Positions 16,866 to 26,494 of a DNA stretch of 64,000 nt are shown piece by piece. Below the pieces are notes generated by a model. The model had not been told where the DNA came from. It saw only the letters and a program-made list of their open reading frames with translations, and made no database searches. A program made the translations under genes and the position numbers. This DNA comes from JBEBSD01 sp040394475 (GTDB taxonomy: Bacteria > Bacteroidota > Bacteroidia > Cytophagales > Spirosomataceae), in NCBI GenBank assembly GCA_040394475.1, contig JBEBSD010000026.1:1-64000 (forward strand), given 5' to 3'. The stretch's first letter is position 1, and every line of letters begins with the position of its first letter.

Positions 16866-17237
16866 CCCGGGTTACGCCACTTCCCGGGTACAGCATGAAA
16901 GCATCTTTTATCCCGGCAGCCCGTGACAGCGGCAATCGCCTCTTCCTCCTGTACCTTTGCGACTCTTCTTAACTACAGTCAGCAGCATCTTTAGCATTAT
17001 TTATTAATTTTTTTTAATAAAAATAAGGTAAAAGCGGTTTTACTTTTTTAACAATCCTTAACTTTACATGCTATTTAACAATCAGTACCCCTGTTAACGA
17101 ATTGAGTGCCTGGTTTTGTTCTGCTCCCGGTTCTTCAGGATAACCCGCTTTTCGCGGCTTCCGGAATTGTCCCAGACAGCGAACAGTTCTTTTAGTTGTT
17201 AATCATTTACCTTACTTAATTACACAACATCCAATCT
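16866..17237. other. Leader/promoter region of the SusC gene
   Basis: This 372-base gap has a TACCTTTG box at 16952-16959, an AT-rich block around 16985-17070 with a TTATTAA/TTAATAA inverted repeat, and a weaker TAACTTTA box at 17059-17066. A long untranslated leader before susC-like genes is common. No open reading frame of note is visible. Confidence 0.5.
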
Positions 17238-20200
17238 ATGCTTAAAAAACTTATCCTATTCACTGTCCTCTGTCTTGCCGGCTGCACCTCAGTGTGGGCC
17301 CAGACGGTTACCGGTAAAGTAACGTCTTCGGTTGACGGGACCGCGCTCCCCGGGGTTTCGGTACTCCTAAAGGGCACCACCCAGGGAACCACCACCACAA
17401 GCGATGGTACATTCAGTATCAATGCTTCGTCTAGCAGTACACTGGTTTTTTCCTTTATCGGATTTGTTACAAAGGAAGAACCGGTGGGAACCCGCAGTTT
17501 TATCGAACTCGCTCTTGAGGAAGATGCCACCCAGCTAAGTGAAATCGTCGTCACGGCCCTGGGGGTTAAAAGAGAGAAGAAATCGTTGGGTTATGCGCTT
17601 CAGGAAGTAAAAGGGGAAACCATTCTGGAAGCCCGGGAAAACAACCTCGCCAATGCCTTGTCCGGTAAGGTAGCCGGTTTACAGATCATCCGCTCCAGCA
17701 ACGGGCCTGCTGGCTCTTCCAAAATCGTACTTCGGGGAAACAACTCCCTCACGGGCGACAACCAGCCGCTGATCGTTGTAGACGGCATTCCGCTGGACAA
17801 TTTTACCGGCGCTTCCAATAACGATTACTGGAACCCTTCTACTGACCGCGGCAACGGAATGGGAGATATCAACCCCGATGATATCGAATCGATGTCGGTG
17901 CTGAAAGGCGCTTCGGCCGCCGCCCTGTACGGCTCCCGGGCAGGCAACGGCGTGATCCTTATTACAACCAAGAGCGGAAAAAGCATGAAAGGATTAGGGA
18001 TCACCTATTCAAATACAGTGGGTTTGGAAACAATTTTCACGACTCCCGACATTCAAAGTGCTTACGGACAAGGAACCGAGGGTATTTACGACAATATCCA
18101 GACCTTAAACTGGGGTCCTCAGATTACCGGCCAGACTGTTCCCAACTGGGATGGGCGTTCCGTTGCGATGAAGGCTTATGACAATATCGACAATTACTTC
18201 AAAACCGGGGTCAGCGTCAATCAGAATCTTTCTTTTCAGCAACAGATCAAAAATACCTCCGTGTATTCCTCCCTGACCTACCTGGATGACAAAAGCAAAA
18301 TTCCCGGATCGGCGCTCAAGCGGATGAACATGCTTGCCCGCGCGGTAAGTAAACTTGGGGTGGAGGAAAAATGGACGATGGACACCAAAATCCAATACAT
18401 TAATTCCACCGTCAAAAACCGTCCGTTGAGCGGTGCCAACACCTCCAATTCCTTCAGCACCCTGTACCTGCTGCCCCGCTCTCTGAATATTACCGATTTC
18501 AGCAATGCGCGCAACGAGACAGGCGGCATGCTATGGTACGGATCGGGCGATGACATCAACCCTTACTGGAACTACCGGTACAACACCAACGAGGATGTCC
18601 GCAACCGATTCCTGATGAACGCCTCTCTCAAATACGAGTTTACCCACTGGCTGAATGCCGAAATCAGAGCAGGAAATGATATGTATTTCACCAACACCGA
18701 ATCGTTCGTCTACGCAGGAAGCCCGCTGGCTGCCAACGGTCGGTACGGAAGCGGTAAAGAAACCTTTGGCGAGACCAATCTCAGTGCGATGATCAACGCC
18801 CGTAAAGACGATTTATTCGGAAAATTCGGATTGGCCGGGGCACTGGGCGGAAACCTGATGGACCAGAAAAGAAGCTGGTTACGGGCCAACGCAGGGGAAC
18901 TGGAGGTTCCCGACCTGTTTTCCCTGAATAACGGTAAAAACCCTGCAACTATAGACGAAGGGCTTAGTCAGAAGAAAATCAATTCTATCTATGGAACGCT
19001 GCAGCTGAGCTACGATAATTTCTGGTTTGTAGATGCCACGCTGCGGAACGACTGGACATCTACACTGAGCAAAGCCAACCGTTCGTTCCTGTACCCTTCT
19101 GTCAGCACGTCACTGGTTTTCACCGATTGGATTCAGGCTGCAGGGAGTTACCTCCCCGGATGGATCACCTATGGTAAGTTAAGAGTTTCTTATGCACAAG
19201 TCGGAAACGATCTTTCCCCCTACCAGCTGTACAATACTTACTCAATCGCCAAGGATCCCAATGGGAATACGACCGCATCGAGAGGAAAGGTCCTTTTCAA
19301 TCCCAATGTACGGAATGAGCTTATCAGTTCCACGGAAGCAGGACTTGAAGCCCGATTCCTGAACAACCGCCTGGGCTTTGACCTCGCCTGGTACAAATCC
19401 AACGCCACCCGGCAGCTGATCGATATTGCCATGGACCCGCTCAGCGGTTACGACTCCCGGAAAATCAACGCGGGAGATATCCAGAACACAGGAATCGAAC
19501 TGATGGCAGATGCCCGTATCCTGGAAGATAAAAATGGATTGTCATGGGCAATGACCGTCAATTATTCCCACAACAACAATACAATCGAGGACTTGCTAGG
19601 GGAGGAGATCACCGAATACCGCATTGGCGGGTTTGACAACCTGGCGATACTGGCAGAAACCGGAAGACGCTATGGCGAAATCTGGGGAAGCAAATTCTTT
19701 CGTGTAGAAGACCCCACCAGTCCGCACAACGGCAAACTCATCGTGGATGCCGATGGCCTCCCCCTACGCGACCCGGACAACCAGCGGCTCGGGAATCAAC
19801 AGGCGACAGGCCTGCTGGGTATAGGAAACAGCTTTCAATATAAAGGCCTGTTGCTGAGCTTCCTGGTAGATGCCCGTTTTGGCGGACAGATCTATTCGGC
19901 GACCAACAATTCGCTGCAATACACAGGAATTGCCGCCGAAACCGCTCCGGGAGGATTACGCGAGAATATCGTGGTAGACGGCGTCACCGGTAATGCAACA
20001 GACGGCTATGCGGTCAACACCAAAAGCGTTACTCCGCAGCGGTATTGGAACAGGGTGACTACTACCGGTAACCTGGGGATCATAGAAGCCAATATTTATG
20101 ACGCTTCCAATATACGGTTGCGCAATGTCCAGTTGAGCTATAATCTCGCAGCCAAGACACTTGAAAGAACACCTTTTCAACGTGCCAAAATCGGTGTAAG

Positions 20201-20348
20201 CTGTAACAATGTCTGGCTGATTTCCAGCCATTTAAACGGAGTGGATCCGGAGTCGGTATTCGCTACCGGAACCAATGCGGTCGGTTTTGAGAACATGAGC
20301 CCACCCACGTCCCGGACCGTACTATTTAATATTACACTTGGTTTTTAA
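17238..20348 (+). CDS. SusC/RagA-type TonB-linked outer-membrane receptor
   Basis: The 1,036-residue protein has a signal peptide (about 1-22, VWAQ), a CarboxypepD_reg domain (about 24-95: VTGKVTSSVDGTALPGVSVL), a TonB box-like segment (LSEIVVTALGVKREKKSLGY, about 98-117), a plug domain (ALSGKVAGLQIIRSS, IVLRGNNSL, PLIVVDGIPLDN, LKGASAAALYGSRAGNGVILITTKSG) and a C-terminal beta-barrel ending in FNITLGF. This is a full SusC-like porin that imports ligands captured by its SusD partner, which follows after 20 bases. No glycosidase is linked, so the ligand may be an oligosaccharide, peptide or another compound. Confidence 0.96.
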   Translation: MLKKLILFTVLCLAGCTSVWAQTVTGKVTSSVDGTALPGVSVLLKGTTQGTTTTSDGTFSINASSSSTLVFSFIGFVTKEEPVGTRSFIELALEEDATQLSEIVVTALGVKREKKSLGYALQEVKGETILEARENNLANALSGKVAGLQIIRSSNGPAGSSKIVLRGNNSLTGDNQPLIVVDGIPLDNFTGASNNDYWNPSTDRGNGMGDINPDDIESMSVLKGASAAALYGSRAGNGVILITTKSGKSMKGLGITYSNTVGLETIFTTPDIQSAYGQGTEGIYDNIQTLNWGPQITGQTVPNWDGRSVAMKAYDNIDNYFKTGVSVNQNLSFQQQIKNTSVYSSLTYLDDKSKIPGSALKRMNMLARAVSKLGVEEKWTMDTKIQYINSTVKNRPLSGANTSNSFSTLYLLPRSLNITDFSNARNETGGMLWYGSGDDINPYWNYRYNTNEDVRNRFLMNASLKYEFTHWLNAEIRAGNDMYFTNTESFVYAGSPLAANGRYGSGKETFGETNLSAMINARKDDLFGKFGLAGALGGNLMDQKRSWLRANAGELEVPDLFSLNNGKNPATIDEGLSQKKINSIYGTLQLSYDNFWFVDATLRNDWTSTLSKANRSFLYPSVSTSLVFTDWIQAAGSYLPGWITYGKLRVSYAQVGNDLSPYQLYNTYSIAKDPNGNTTASRGKVLFNPNVRNELISSTEAGLEARFLNNRLGFDLAWYKSNATRQLIDIAMDPLSGYDSRKINAGDIQNTGIELMADARILEDKNGLSWAMTVNYSHNNNTIEDLLGEEITEYRIGGFDNLAILAETGRRYGEIWGSKFFRVEDPTSPHNGKLIVDADGLPLRDPDNQRLGNQQATGLLGIGNSFQYKGLLLSFLVDARFGGQIYSATNNSLQYTGIAAETAPGGLRENIVVDGVTGNATDGYAVNTKSVTPQRYWNRVTTTGNLGIIEANIYDASNIRLRNVQLSYNLAAKTLERTPFQRAKIGVSCNNVWLISSHLNGVDPESVFATGTNAVGFENMSPPTSRTVLFNITLGF

Positions 20349-20368
20349 CATTCCAGCAATTGCATTCT

Positions 20369-22279
20369 ATGAAAAATATACTAGAAAAATGGAGCCTGGT
20401 GCTGATCGCCGGCTTCCTGCTCCCGGCCTGTGACGATTTTGAACAGTTAAACATTGATCCCAAAGCTGCGAGCATTGACCAGGTACAGGTAGAGTATTTT
20501 CTGAACGGCTCCATCATCGATGCCCAGCAGGATCCGCACGTTGCCGAACGGGCGTTTGTACTCTACTGGAAAACAGCCGGCCGCCAGCATCGCAACAACG
20601 GCCTGTCTACCGGCACCTATGACGATGGCTGGAGCTCCGACTATTACGGCGGCGGTTATCTTTCCAAATGGTTGAATTCAGCTAACATGGCCATTCAGAC
20701 GGCCACCGATCAGCTGGAAGCCGGAACTGCGAAGCTTTATACCAAAAATACGTTACAGGCCGCACGCATCTGGAGGGTTTACCTGATGACCGAACTGACC
20801 GATAACTTCGGGCCGATCCCCATTGATGGCTTTCAGGGGGTCAACCCTGAATTTGCAGATGTAAAAACGGTTTATTATTTCATGTTGAAAGAGCTAAAAG
20901 AGGCGGCGGCTGAAATCGACGAAAGCGTCCTGATTGCTGACAATGCTAAAAACCTCGATCCTGCGTATTCGTATGACTATTCAAAATGGCGGAAATACGC
21001 CAACTCCATGCGTCTTCGTCTGGCAATGCGTCTTTCGGAGGTAGACGCTGCCAAGGCCAAAGAAGAATTTGAGGATGCCGCGAAAGGTGATCTGATCACT
21101 ACTGCCGCTGACATTTTCCAGGTACAGGAAAAAGGGGGATGGGATCCGCTGAGCGGGGTTATGAGCCGGGAATGGAACCAGCAGCAGCTATCCGCTACAC
21201 TCAATAACTTATATATAGGACTTGGCGGAATTACCTCTGCCCAGCAGCTTGACGACTCCCTGCACCTCCACATCAAACCGGCCGGCTATATGGGTATACG
21301 CTATGAAAACCACATTGCTACCGCGACTAACGATCCGGGTGCGGGGTACTGGTACGACGGGCTGCAGCCTGTCATTGACCCAAGGGCCTATAAAACTTTT
21401 ATTATTCCCGGTCAATTATGGAATCCGGATTATAGCTTTTATCCTTCCTACACAACGGATGCACGGGTGCTGAAAAGAAACCTGCTGAATGCCGACGGAA
21501 GTACCCTCAAAGAAATCGATGCCCGGTATACCTGGAATGCCGGCTCTCTGGGGGCCTGGGGAGATAAGGGAGCGCGGAATCAGGTGTATACCTACATCGG
21601 CACCAATCCCAGGTTGTCGCAACGCTATCGCAGCAGTGAAAACAAACGGGTTTTCTTTGGAAACTGGGAAACCTACTTCCTGTTGGCAGAAGGTGCTGTA
21701 CGCGGCTGGTCCAGTCCTGCTACGGCAAAAAGTGCTTACGAGAACGGCGTCAAAGCCAGTTTTCAGTATTTTGGAGTGGAGAACTTTGCCACCGCCTACC
21801 TGGCTTCCCAAACCTACAGCCGGACCGGTACGTCGGCGAGCTGGGACCATACGGCCGAACCTCCCGCTACCCTGCCGGTCACCTTCGTAAACGGGTACAC
21901 CAATGCCAGCCAGAGCGGCACCTATACCTATCCCAAAAATGGCTTGTATAAAGACGGGAACGTGAAAAACGATCATCTGACGAAGATCATTACCCAAAAA
22001 TTCCTGGCGCAAACGCCATGGCTGCCCCTTGAAACCTGGAACGATCACCGCAGGTTAGGGCTGCCCTTCTTTGAAAACCCGGCTGTTGAGATTCCGATCA
22101 CAGACATGCCCACCCTGAACAGTGGCAATTACATGACCAGTCAGCTGACATTTTTCCCGCAGCGGCTGCCGTACCCGTCCAGTCTGCCGAACAGTAACCG
22201 CGCGGGGTACGACAAAGCGGTTGCGCTGCTGGGTGGCCCGGATGGCGTTTTCACACCGCTCTGGTGGGCCAAGCATTAA
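20369..22279 (+). CDS. SusD/RagB-type nutrient-binding lipoprotein
   Basis: The ATG at 20369 gives a 636-residue protein with a lipoprotein signal (LIAGFLLPAC, Cys near residue 21). The mature part begins DDFEQLNIDPKAAS, the hallmark of the SusD-like-2 subgroup, and ends with LETWNDHRRLGLPFF and a C-terminal PSSLPNSNRAGYDKAVALLGG, both typical. It sits on the cell surface as a lid for the adjacent SusC. Together with SusC it forms a complete transport pair but with no enzyme gene beside it; a strong terminator follows. Confidence 0.94.
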   Translation: MKNILEKWSLVLIAGFLLPACDDFEQLNIDPKAASIDQVQVEYFLNGSIIDAQQDPHVAERAFVLYWKTAGRQHRNNGLSTGTYDDGWSSDYYGGGYLSKWLNSANMAIQTATDQLEAGTAKLYTKNTLQAARIWRVYLMTELTDNFGPIPIDGFQGVNPEFADVKTVYYFMLKELKEAAAEIDESVLIADNAKNLDPAYSYDYSKWRKYANSMRLRLAMRLSEVDAAKAKEEFEDAAKGDLITTAADIFQVQEKGGWDPLSGVMSREWNQQQLSATLNNLYIGLGGITSAQQLDDSLHLHIKPAGYMGIRYENHIATATNDPGAGYWYDGLQPVIDPRAYKTFIIPGQLWNPDYSFYPSYTTDARVLKRNLLNADGSTLKEIDARYTWNAGSLGAWGDKGARNQVYTYIGTNPRLSQRYRSSENKRVFFGNWETYFLLAEGAVRGWSSPATAKSAYENGVKASFQYFGVENFATAYLASQTYSRTGTSASWDHTAEPPATLPVTFVNGYTNASQSGTYTYPKNGLYKDGNVKNDHLTKIITQKFLAQTPWLPLETWNDHRRLGLPFFENPAVEIPITDMPTLNSGNYMTSQLTFFPQRLPYPSSLPNSNRAGYDKAVALLGGPDGVFTPLWWAKH

Positions 22280-22306
22280 GACGGTTACCGGGGTAAATCC
22301 TCCTTA

Positions 22307-22350
22307 ACAGGGGCTGTCCAATTCCAATGGACGGCCCCTGTCGTTTATTA
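22307..22350 (+). terminator. Terminator of the SusC/SusD operon
   Basis: ACAGGGGC pairs with GCCCCTGT and an inner GTCCA with TGGAC, around a short loop; a T-containing tail (cgtttatta) follows. Confidence 0.75.
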
Positions 22351-22355
22351 GCCCC

Positions 22356-22384
22356 TTTCAATTCATATCAAATTAGTACCTTTG
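22356..22384 (+). promoter_or_regulatory. gcvT promoter
   Basis: TTTC at 22356-22359, then a 17-base spacer and TACCTTTG at 22377-22384, which fits the TAnnTTTG consensus. The ATG is 35 bases further on. Confidence 0.6.
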
Positions 22385-22418
22385 CAACCGGATCATCCCA
22401 CAAATCTGAGTGACCCCT

Positions 22419-23498
22419 ATGAAGCAGATACCTTTACATGCATTACACGCCGGTATCGGTGGTAAAATTGTTCCTTTTGCCGGTTTTGAAATGCCGGTCC
22501 GCTATACCTCCGACCTGGAAGAGCACCACACGGTACGGACAGGAGTGGGTGTATTCGATGTTTCGCATATGGGAGAATTCCTGCTTTCAGGTCCCGGGGC
22601 GCTGGATCTGATTCAAAAAGTCTCCGCCAATGATGCCGCTCAGCTTTATGACGGCAAAATCCAGTACAGTTATTTCCCCAATGCGACCGGCGGCATCGTA
22701 GATGATTTACTGGTTTACCGTATCAGCGAAGCAGCCTACCTGCTGGTAGTGAATGCGGGGAATATTGAAAAAGACTGGAACTGGCTGCAGCAGCACAATA
22801 CCGGAGGAGTTTCGATGGAAAACCTGTCGGATACGCTTTGTCTGTTTGCCGTGCAGGGTCCCAAAGCCCTGGCAACAGTCCGGAAACTGACCGCTGCAGC
22901 CCTCGAAGAAATCCCCTATTATTCATTTGTACGGACAATTGTTGCCGGCATTCCCGACGTGATCCTGTCGGCCACGGGCTATACCGGAGCCGGTGGCTTT
23001 GAGCTGTATGTTCCCAACGATCAGGCGGAAACCTTATGGAATGCCCTGTTTGAAGCAGGAGCCGAATTCGGGATTAAACCCATCGGACTCGGGGCCCGCG
23101 ACACCCTCCGGCTCGAAATGGGATACTGTCTGTATGGAAATGATATTACCGATACCACTTCACCCCTTGAGGCCGGGCTCGGCTGGGTGACCAGATTCAC
23201 CAAACCCTTTATTAATTCAGCATCGCTGAAGGGGGAAAAAGAGGCCGGCCTGCAGCGTAAATTAGTCGGCTTTGAAATGACCGAAAGGGGAATCCCCCGC
23301 CCGCACTACGAAATTACCGACCCGGAAGGAAACAGTATCGGGGAAGTCACTTCCGGGACGCAATCGCCTACCCTGCAAAAAGGGATAGGCATGGGATATG
23401 TCCCGGTCGCTTTCAGTAAACCCGGCACCGCCATCGGCGTCAAAGTCCGCGACCGGCTGCTCAAAGCTGTGGTCGTAAAGCTACCTTTTGTAAAATAA
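22419..23498 (+). CDS. gcvT: Aminomethyltransferase, T-protein of the glycine cleavage system
   Basis: The ATG at 22419 gives 359 residues, normal for GcvT; an in-frame GTG nine bases earlier is less likely. Family motifs include GGKIVPFAGFEMPVRY, VFDVSHMGEF, ATGYTGAGGFELY and LGARDTLRLEMGYCLYGND. The C-terminal domain carries RGIPRPHYEI and GEVTSGTQSPTL. It takes the aminomethyl group from GcvH and gives methylene-tetrahydrofolate and ammonia. It works with the gcvP product encoded at 4580-7468. Confidence 0.97.
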   Translation: MKQIPLHALHAGIGGKIVPFAGFEMPVRYTSDLEEHHTVRTGVGVFDVSHMGEFLLSGPGALDLIQKVSANDAAQLYDGKIQYSYFPNATGGIVDDLLVYRISEAAYLLVVNAGNIEKDWNWLQQHNTGGVSMENLSDTLCLFAVQGPKALATVRKLTAAALEEIPYYSFVRTIVAGIPDVILSATGYTGAGGFELYVPNDQAETLWNALFEAGAEFGIKPIGLGARDTLRLEMGYCLYGNDITDTTSPLEAGLGWVTRFTKPFINSASLKGEKEAGLQRKLVGFEMTERGIPRPHYEITDPEGNSIGEVTSGTQSPTLQKGIGMGYVPVAFSKPGTAIGVKVRDRLLKAVVVKLPFVK

Positions 23499-23554
23499 CC
23501 TCCTCCGTTTTTCTAACCCATGTGCATCAGCAGACACGCCTGCTATCCTGTTTT

Positions 23555-24265
23555 ATGAATTTATTCGATGTCTGCCTTACCCCCGAACTGCTACCCTTAC
23601 ATCAACTCGACAACAGCATTGTTGTGGTCACCGATATTTTCAGGGCTACCTCCTGTATGGTGACCGGACTTGCCCACGGGATAGAAAGCATCACGCCGGT
23701 GGCCACCGTAGAGGAATGCCGGCGGCTGCAGCATCAGGGCTACATTGCCGCTGCGGAACGCAATGCCGAAAAAGTGGAGGGCTTCGATCTGGATAATTCG
23801 CCTTTCAGCTATATGGACGAGCGGCTGATGGGTTCTAAGATCGCGATGACTACCACCAACGGGACCCTCGCCATTTCCAAAGCCCGTACCGGTGCCGTCA
23901 AGGTAATGGTAGGCGCATTCCTCAACCTGGGCGCCCTTGCCGCGCAGTTGCGTTCCGAGCCGTATGACGTGCTGGTATTATGTGCCGGCTGGAAAGGCAA
24001 ACCCAATCTCGAAGACACTCTCTTTGCCGGCGCTTTGGCAGAATCCCTGAAAAATGAATACATGATCCAGGAAGACGGGGCGCTGATGGCACAACGCCTG
24101 TTCCTGCAGGGAAAAGACAACCTCCTTTCGTTTGTTTCCAACTCTTCGCACGTCCGGCGGCTGCAACGACTGGGGATTCACCGCGATATCGCCTATTCGC
24201 TCCAGACCGACCTCTACGACGTCGTTCCTGTATTGCGCGGGAGCAGCCTGGTAGCCATGCGGTGA
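23555..24265 (+). CDS. 2-phosphosulfolactate phosphatase (ComB family)
   Basis: The ATG at 23555 gives a 236-residue product (MNLFDVCLTPELLPLH); the frame is open to a GTG at 23522 but the extension is not family-like. Recognisable ComB features are VVVTDIFRATSCMVTGLAHG, AAERNAEKVEGFDLDNSPF and MTTTNGTLAISKA, with VLCAGWKGKPNLEDTLFAGAL later. In archaea ComB removes phosphate in coenzyme M synthesis. Coenzyme M is not expected here; in this phylum a link to sulfolactate or sulfonolipid metabolism is possible but unproven. Confidence 0.85.
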   Translation: MNLFDVCLTPELLPLHQLDNSIVVVTDIFRATSCMVTGLAHGIESITPVATVEECRRLQHQGYIAAAERNAEKVEGFDLDNSPFSYMDERLMGSKIAMTTTNGTLAISKARTGAVKVMVGAFLNLGALAAQLRSEPYDVLVLCAGWKGKPNLEDTLFAGALAESLKNEYMIQEDGALMAQRLFLQGKDNLLSFVSNSSHVRRLQRLGIHRDIAYSLQTDLYDVVPVLRGSSLVAMR

Positions 24266-24349
24266 TTCCGTGCGGGCTCTCCCCGCACTTTTACAAATTA
24301 ATAATGCTCCGGTAATCCCCTGGTAATTTTCAGGTTGCAATTTTGGAAT

Positions 24350-25219
24350 ATGCAATTCTCAACGCAATTCCGCACCATTGTCATCTCCGACATTCACCTG
24401 GGCTCCGCAGGTTCACGGGTCAAAGAAGTAACCCGGTTTCTGAAAACCTATTCCTGCGAAAAGCTGATCCTCAATGGGGATATTATTGATGGCTGGCAGC
24501 TGAAAAAATACGGGGAATGGAAACGGAAGCATACCCTCTTTTTCAAAGTGATCATTAAAATGATCGCCCGCCACAAAACCCAGGTGATCTACCTTCGGGG
24601 AAATCATGATGACTTTCTCGACCAGGTACTTCCGTTAAGACTTGGCCCTCATTTTCAAATCAGTAAAGACTATATCCTGGCCTCCGGTTCCAAACGCTAC
24701 TATGTAACCCATGGCGATGTGTTCGATACCATCACTACGCATATGAAATGGCTGGCCTACCTGGGCGATATGGGCTACACTTTCCTGCTCTGGATCAACA
24801 AGCTTTACAACCGCTACCGCACCTGGTACGGACTGCCGTATTACTCCCTTTCGGGTAAAATCAAGAATAAGGTAAAACTGGCAGTCAATTATATTTCCGA
24901 CTTCGAAGAAAAGCTGACAGAACTGGCCCGGTCCCGGCAGTGCGACGGCATTATCTGCGGGCATATCCATCAGCCGTCCATCCGTCAATTGGAAGACATT
25001 ACCTATATGAACTCCGGTGATTGGGTGGAATCGCTCAGCGCCCTCGTAGAAGATTTTAACGGAAACTGGAGCTTACTCTATTACCACCCCGACATGAAGG
25101 AACAAGACCCGCTCGAAGCAGTTCCGGATCCTTTGGAAAATCTTTTTACCGGCAGGGATCGCCAACAAACGGTGTTCTCCAGCTTTTTCTTCTTATCCGG
25201 CAAAACCCGGCTGCGATGA
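24350..25219 (+). CDS. UDP-2,3-diacylglucosamine diphosphatase-like metallophosphoesterase
   Basis: The ATG at 24350 gives 289 residues. Metallophosphoesterase motifs are in order: VISDIHLGSAGSR, LNGDIIDGW, LRGNHDD, VTHGDVFD and CGHIHQP. This pattern matches the LpxH-like hydrolases of Bacteroidota, which act on lipid A precursors or related membrane lipids at the inner face of the membrane. The stop overlaps the start of the next gene (ATGA), so the two are translationally coupled; the partner is a glycosyltransferase, which supports a joint role in glycolipid or lipid A synthesis. It is longer than E. coli LpxH (240 residues). Confidence 0.85.
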   Translation: MQFSTQFRTIVISDIHLGSAGSRVKEVTRFLKTYSCEKLILNGDIIDGWQLKKYGEWKRKHTLFFKVIIKMIARHKTQVIYLRGNHDDFLDQVLPLRLGPHFQISKDYILASGSKRYYVTHGDVFDTITTHMKWLAYLGDMGYTFLLWINKLYNRYRTWYGLPYYSLSGKIKNKVKLAVNYISDFEEKLTELARSRQCDGIICGHIHQPSIRQLEDITYMNSGDWVESLSALVEDFNGNWSLLYYHPDMKEQDPLEAVPDPLENLFTGRDRQQTVFSSFFFLSGKTRLR

Positions 25220-26382
25220 ACGTTGTAATGATCGTCCAGGGTGAAGGGAACGGGCATCTTACCCAAGCCCTTTCCATGGCCCAGCAGCTGCACGACCACG
25301 GGCATTCGGTACAAGCGGTCTTAATCGGTTCGGACAACGGGGAAAGAATCCCTGCCCTTTTCCAGCAAGACGTACCTGCCCCGGTAATCCCTTTCAAAAG
25401 CCCGGCGCTACGTTATTCCCGGAGCGGCCGTCTCGACGCTCCCGCAACCGTTACCCGCTTTCTGCGCAACCTTCCGGATTATTACCGATCGGCGCACACG
25501 CTTCATACGGTTGTCAGGAGCTCCCGGCCCGACCTTATCCTCAACTTTTATGATCTCTGCGGCGGTCTGTACAAATGGTTGTTCCGGGACACGGTTCCCA
25601 TGGTTTGTATTGCGCATCAATACCTCTTTCTACACCCTGATTTCCGGTTTCCTTCCCATCAGCCCCGCCTGTCCCGCTTCATCCTCAACACCTTGTCCAG
25701 GGGCACGGCATACGGGGCCAGCGCTGTGCAGGCGCTTTCCTTTTTAGATCCGGGTTACGGACCACACCCGGTCACCGTCGCCCCGCCGCTGCTCCGGAAG
25801 CAGGTCCTGGACCTGCAGCCCGAAACGGGAGATCACCTCCTGGTGTACCTCACCCAGCCGCGTCTCCGGAACGCCATCATCCGCTGGCACCGGCAACACC
25901 CGGAAATCCGTATCCGCTGCTTCTGTAATGATCCGCACCTGGACGATACGGACAGCCATAGCGACACGCTTACCTGGCACCGACCGGATCCCAGTACTTT
26001 TCTGGAATCCTTACGAACCTGCAAAGCCCTCGTCACCACAGCCGGGTTCGAAACGGTCTGTGAAGCAATGTACCTGGGTAAGCCCATCCTGATGGTACCT
26101 GTTCCCAATCATTTAGAGCAGCAATGCAATGCCGCCGATGCCCGCAATCACCGGCTGGGCATTTCTCACGATCACTTTGACCTCTCCGCCCTGTTGGACT
26201 ATCTGCCCTTCCATCACTCCCGTGCCGGAGAAGCCCGGGAGTGGGTCCGGTCGGCCCCCTCGCATTTTATGGCGAGTCTTGAACAAATCATCACCCCGAT
26301 TCCCCCCGGTCCTTCCCTGCTTTCTAAAAAAAACAGCCCCTCTTTCCAACCAATCCAGCCCGCAGCTACTCTTATTGAATGA
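25216..26382 (+). CDS. GT28/GT1-like glycosyltransferase
   Basis: The 388-residue protein starts at the ATG that overlaps the previous stop. It has a GT-B fold pattern: an N-terminal QGEGNGHLTQALSMAQQLHDHG acceptor-side motif like that of monogalactosyldiacylglycerol and MurG-type enzymes, and a C-terminal donor region TTAGFETVCEAMYLGKPILMVPVPNHLEQQCNA split here into two well-known parts (TTAGFETVCEAMYLGKP and EQQCNA). No membrane segment is evident, so it probably works at the cytoplasmic side of the membrane. Coupling with an LpxH-like hydrolase points to a lipid acceptor, but the sugar and lipid are unknown. The C-terminal 40 residues are rich in Pro and Ser and look unstructured. Confidence 0.85.
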   Translation: MNVVMIVQGEGNGHLTQALSMAQQLHDHGHSVQAVLIGSDNGERIPALFQQDVPAPVIPFKSPALRYSRSGRLDAPATVTRFLRNLPDYYRSAHTLHTVVRSSRPDLILNFYDLCGGLYKWLFRDTVPMVCIAHQYLFLHPDFRFPSHQPRLSRFILNTLSRGTAYGASAVQALSFLDPGYGPHPVTVAPPLLRKQVLDLQPETGDHLLVYLTQPRLRNAIIRWHRQHPEIRIRCFCNDPHLDDTDSHSDTLTWHRPDPSTFLESLRTCKALVTTAGFETVCEAMYLGKPILMVPVPNHLEQQCNAADARNHRLGISHDHFDLSALLDYLPFHHSRAGEAREWVRSAPSHFMASLEQIITPIPPGPSLLSKKNSPSFQPIQPAATLIE

Positions 26383-26494
26383 CAAGATGATCCGGATGCA
26401 GGTAAATGGTTGTTGATCGCTGATTAATGAGCGAAAAACCGGTACTTTGCCAGTATTACGGTATAAAAACAGAAAGAAGCACCCCTTTCTTGGA

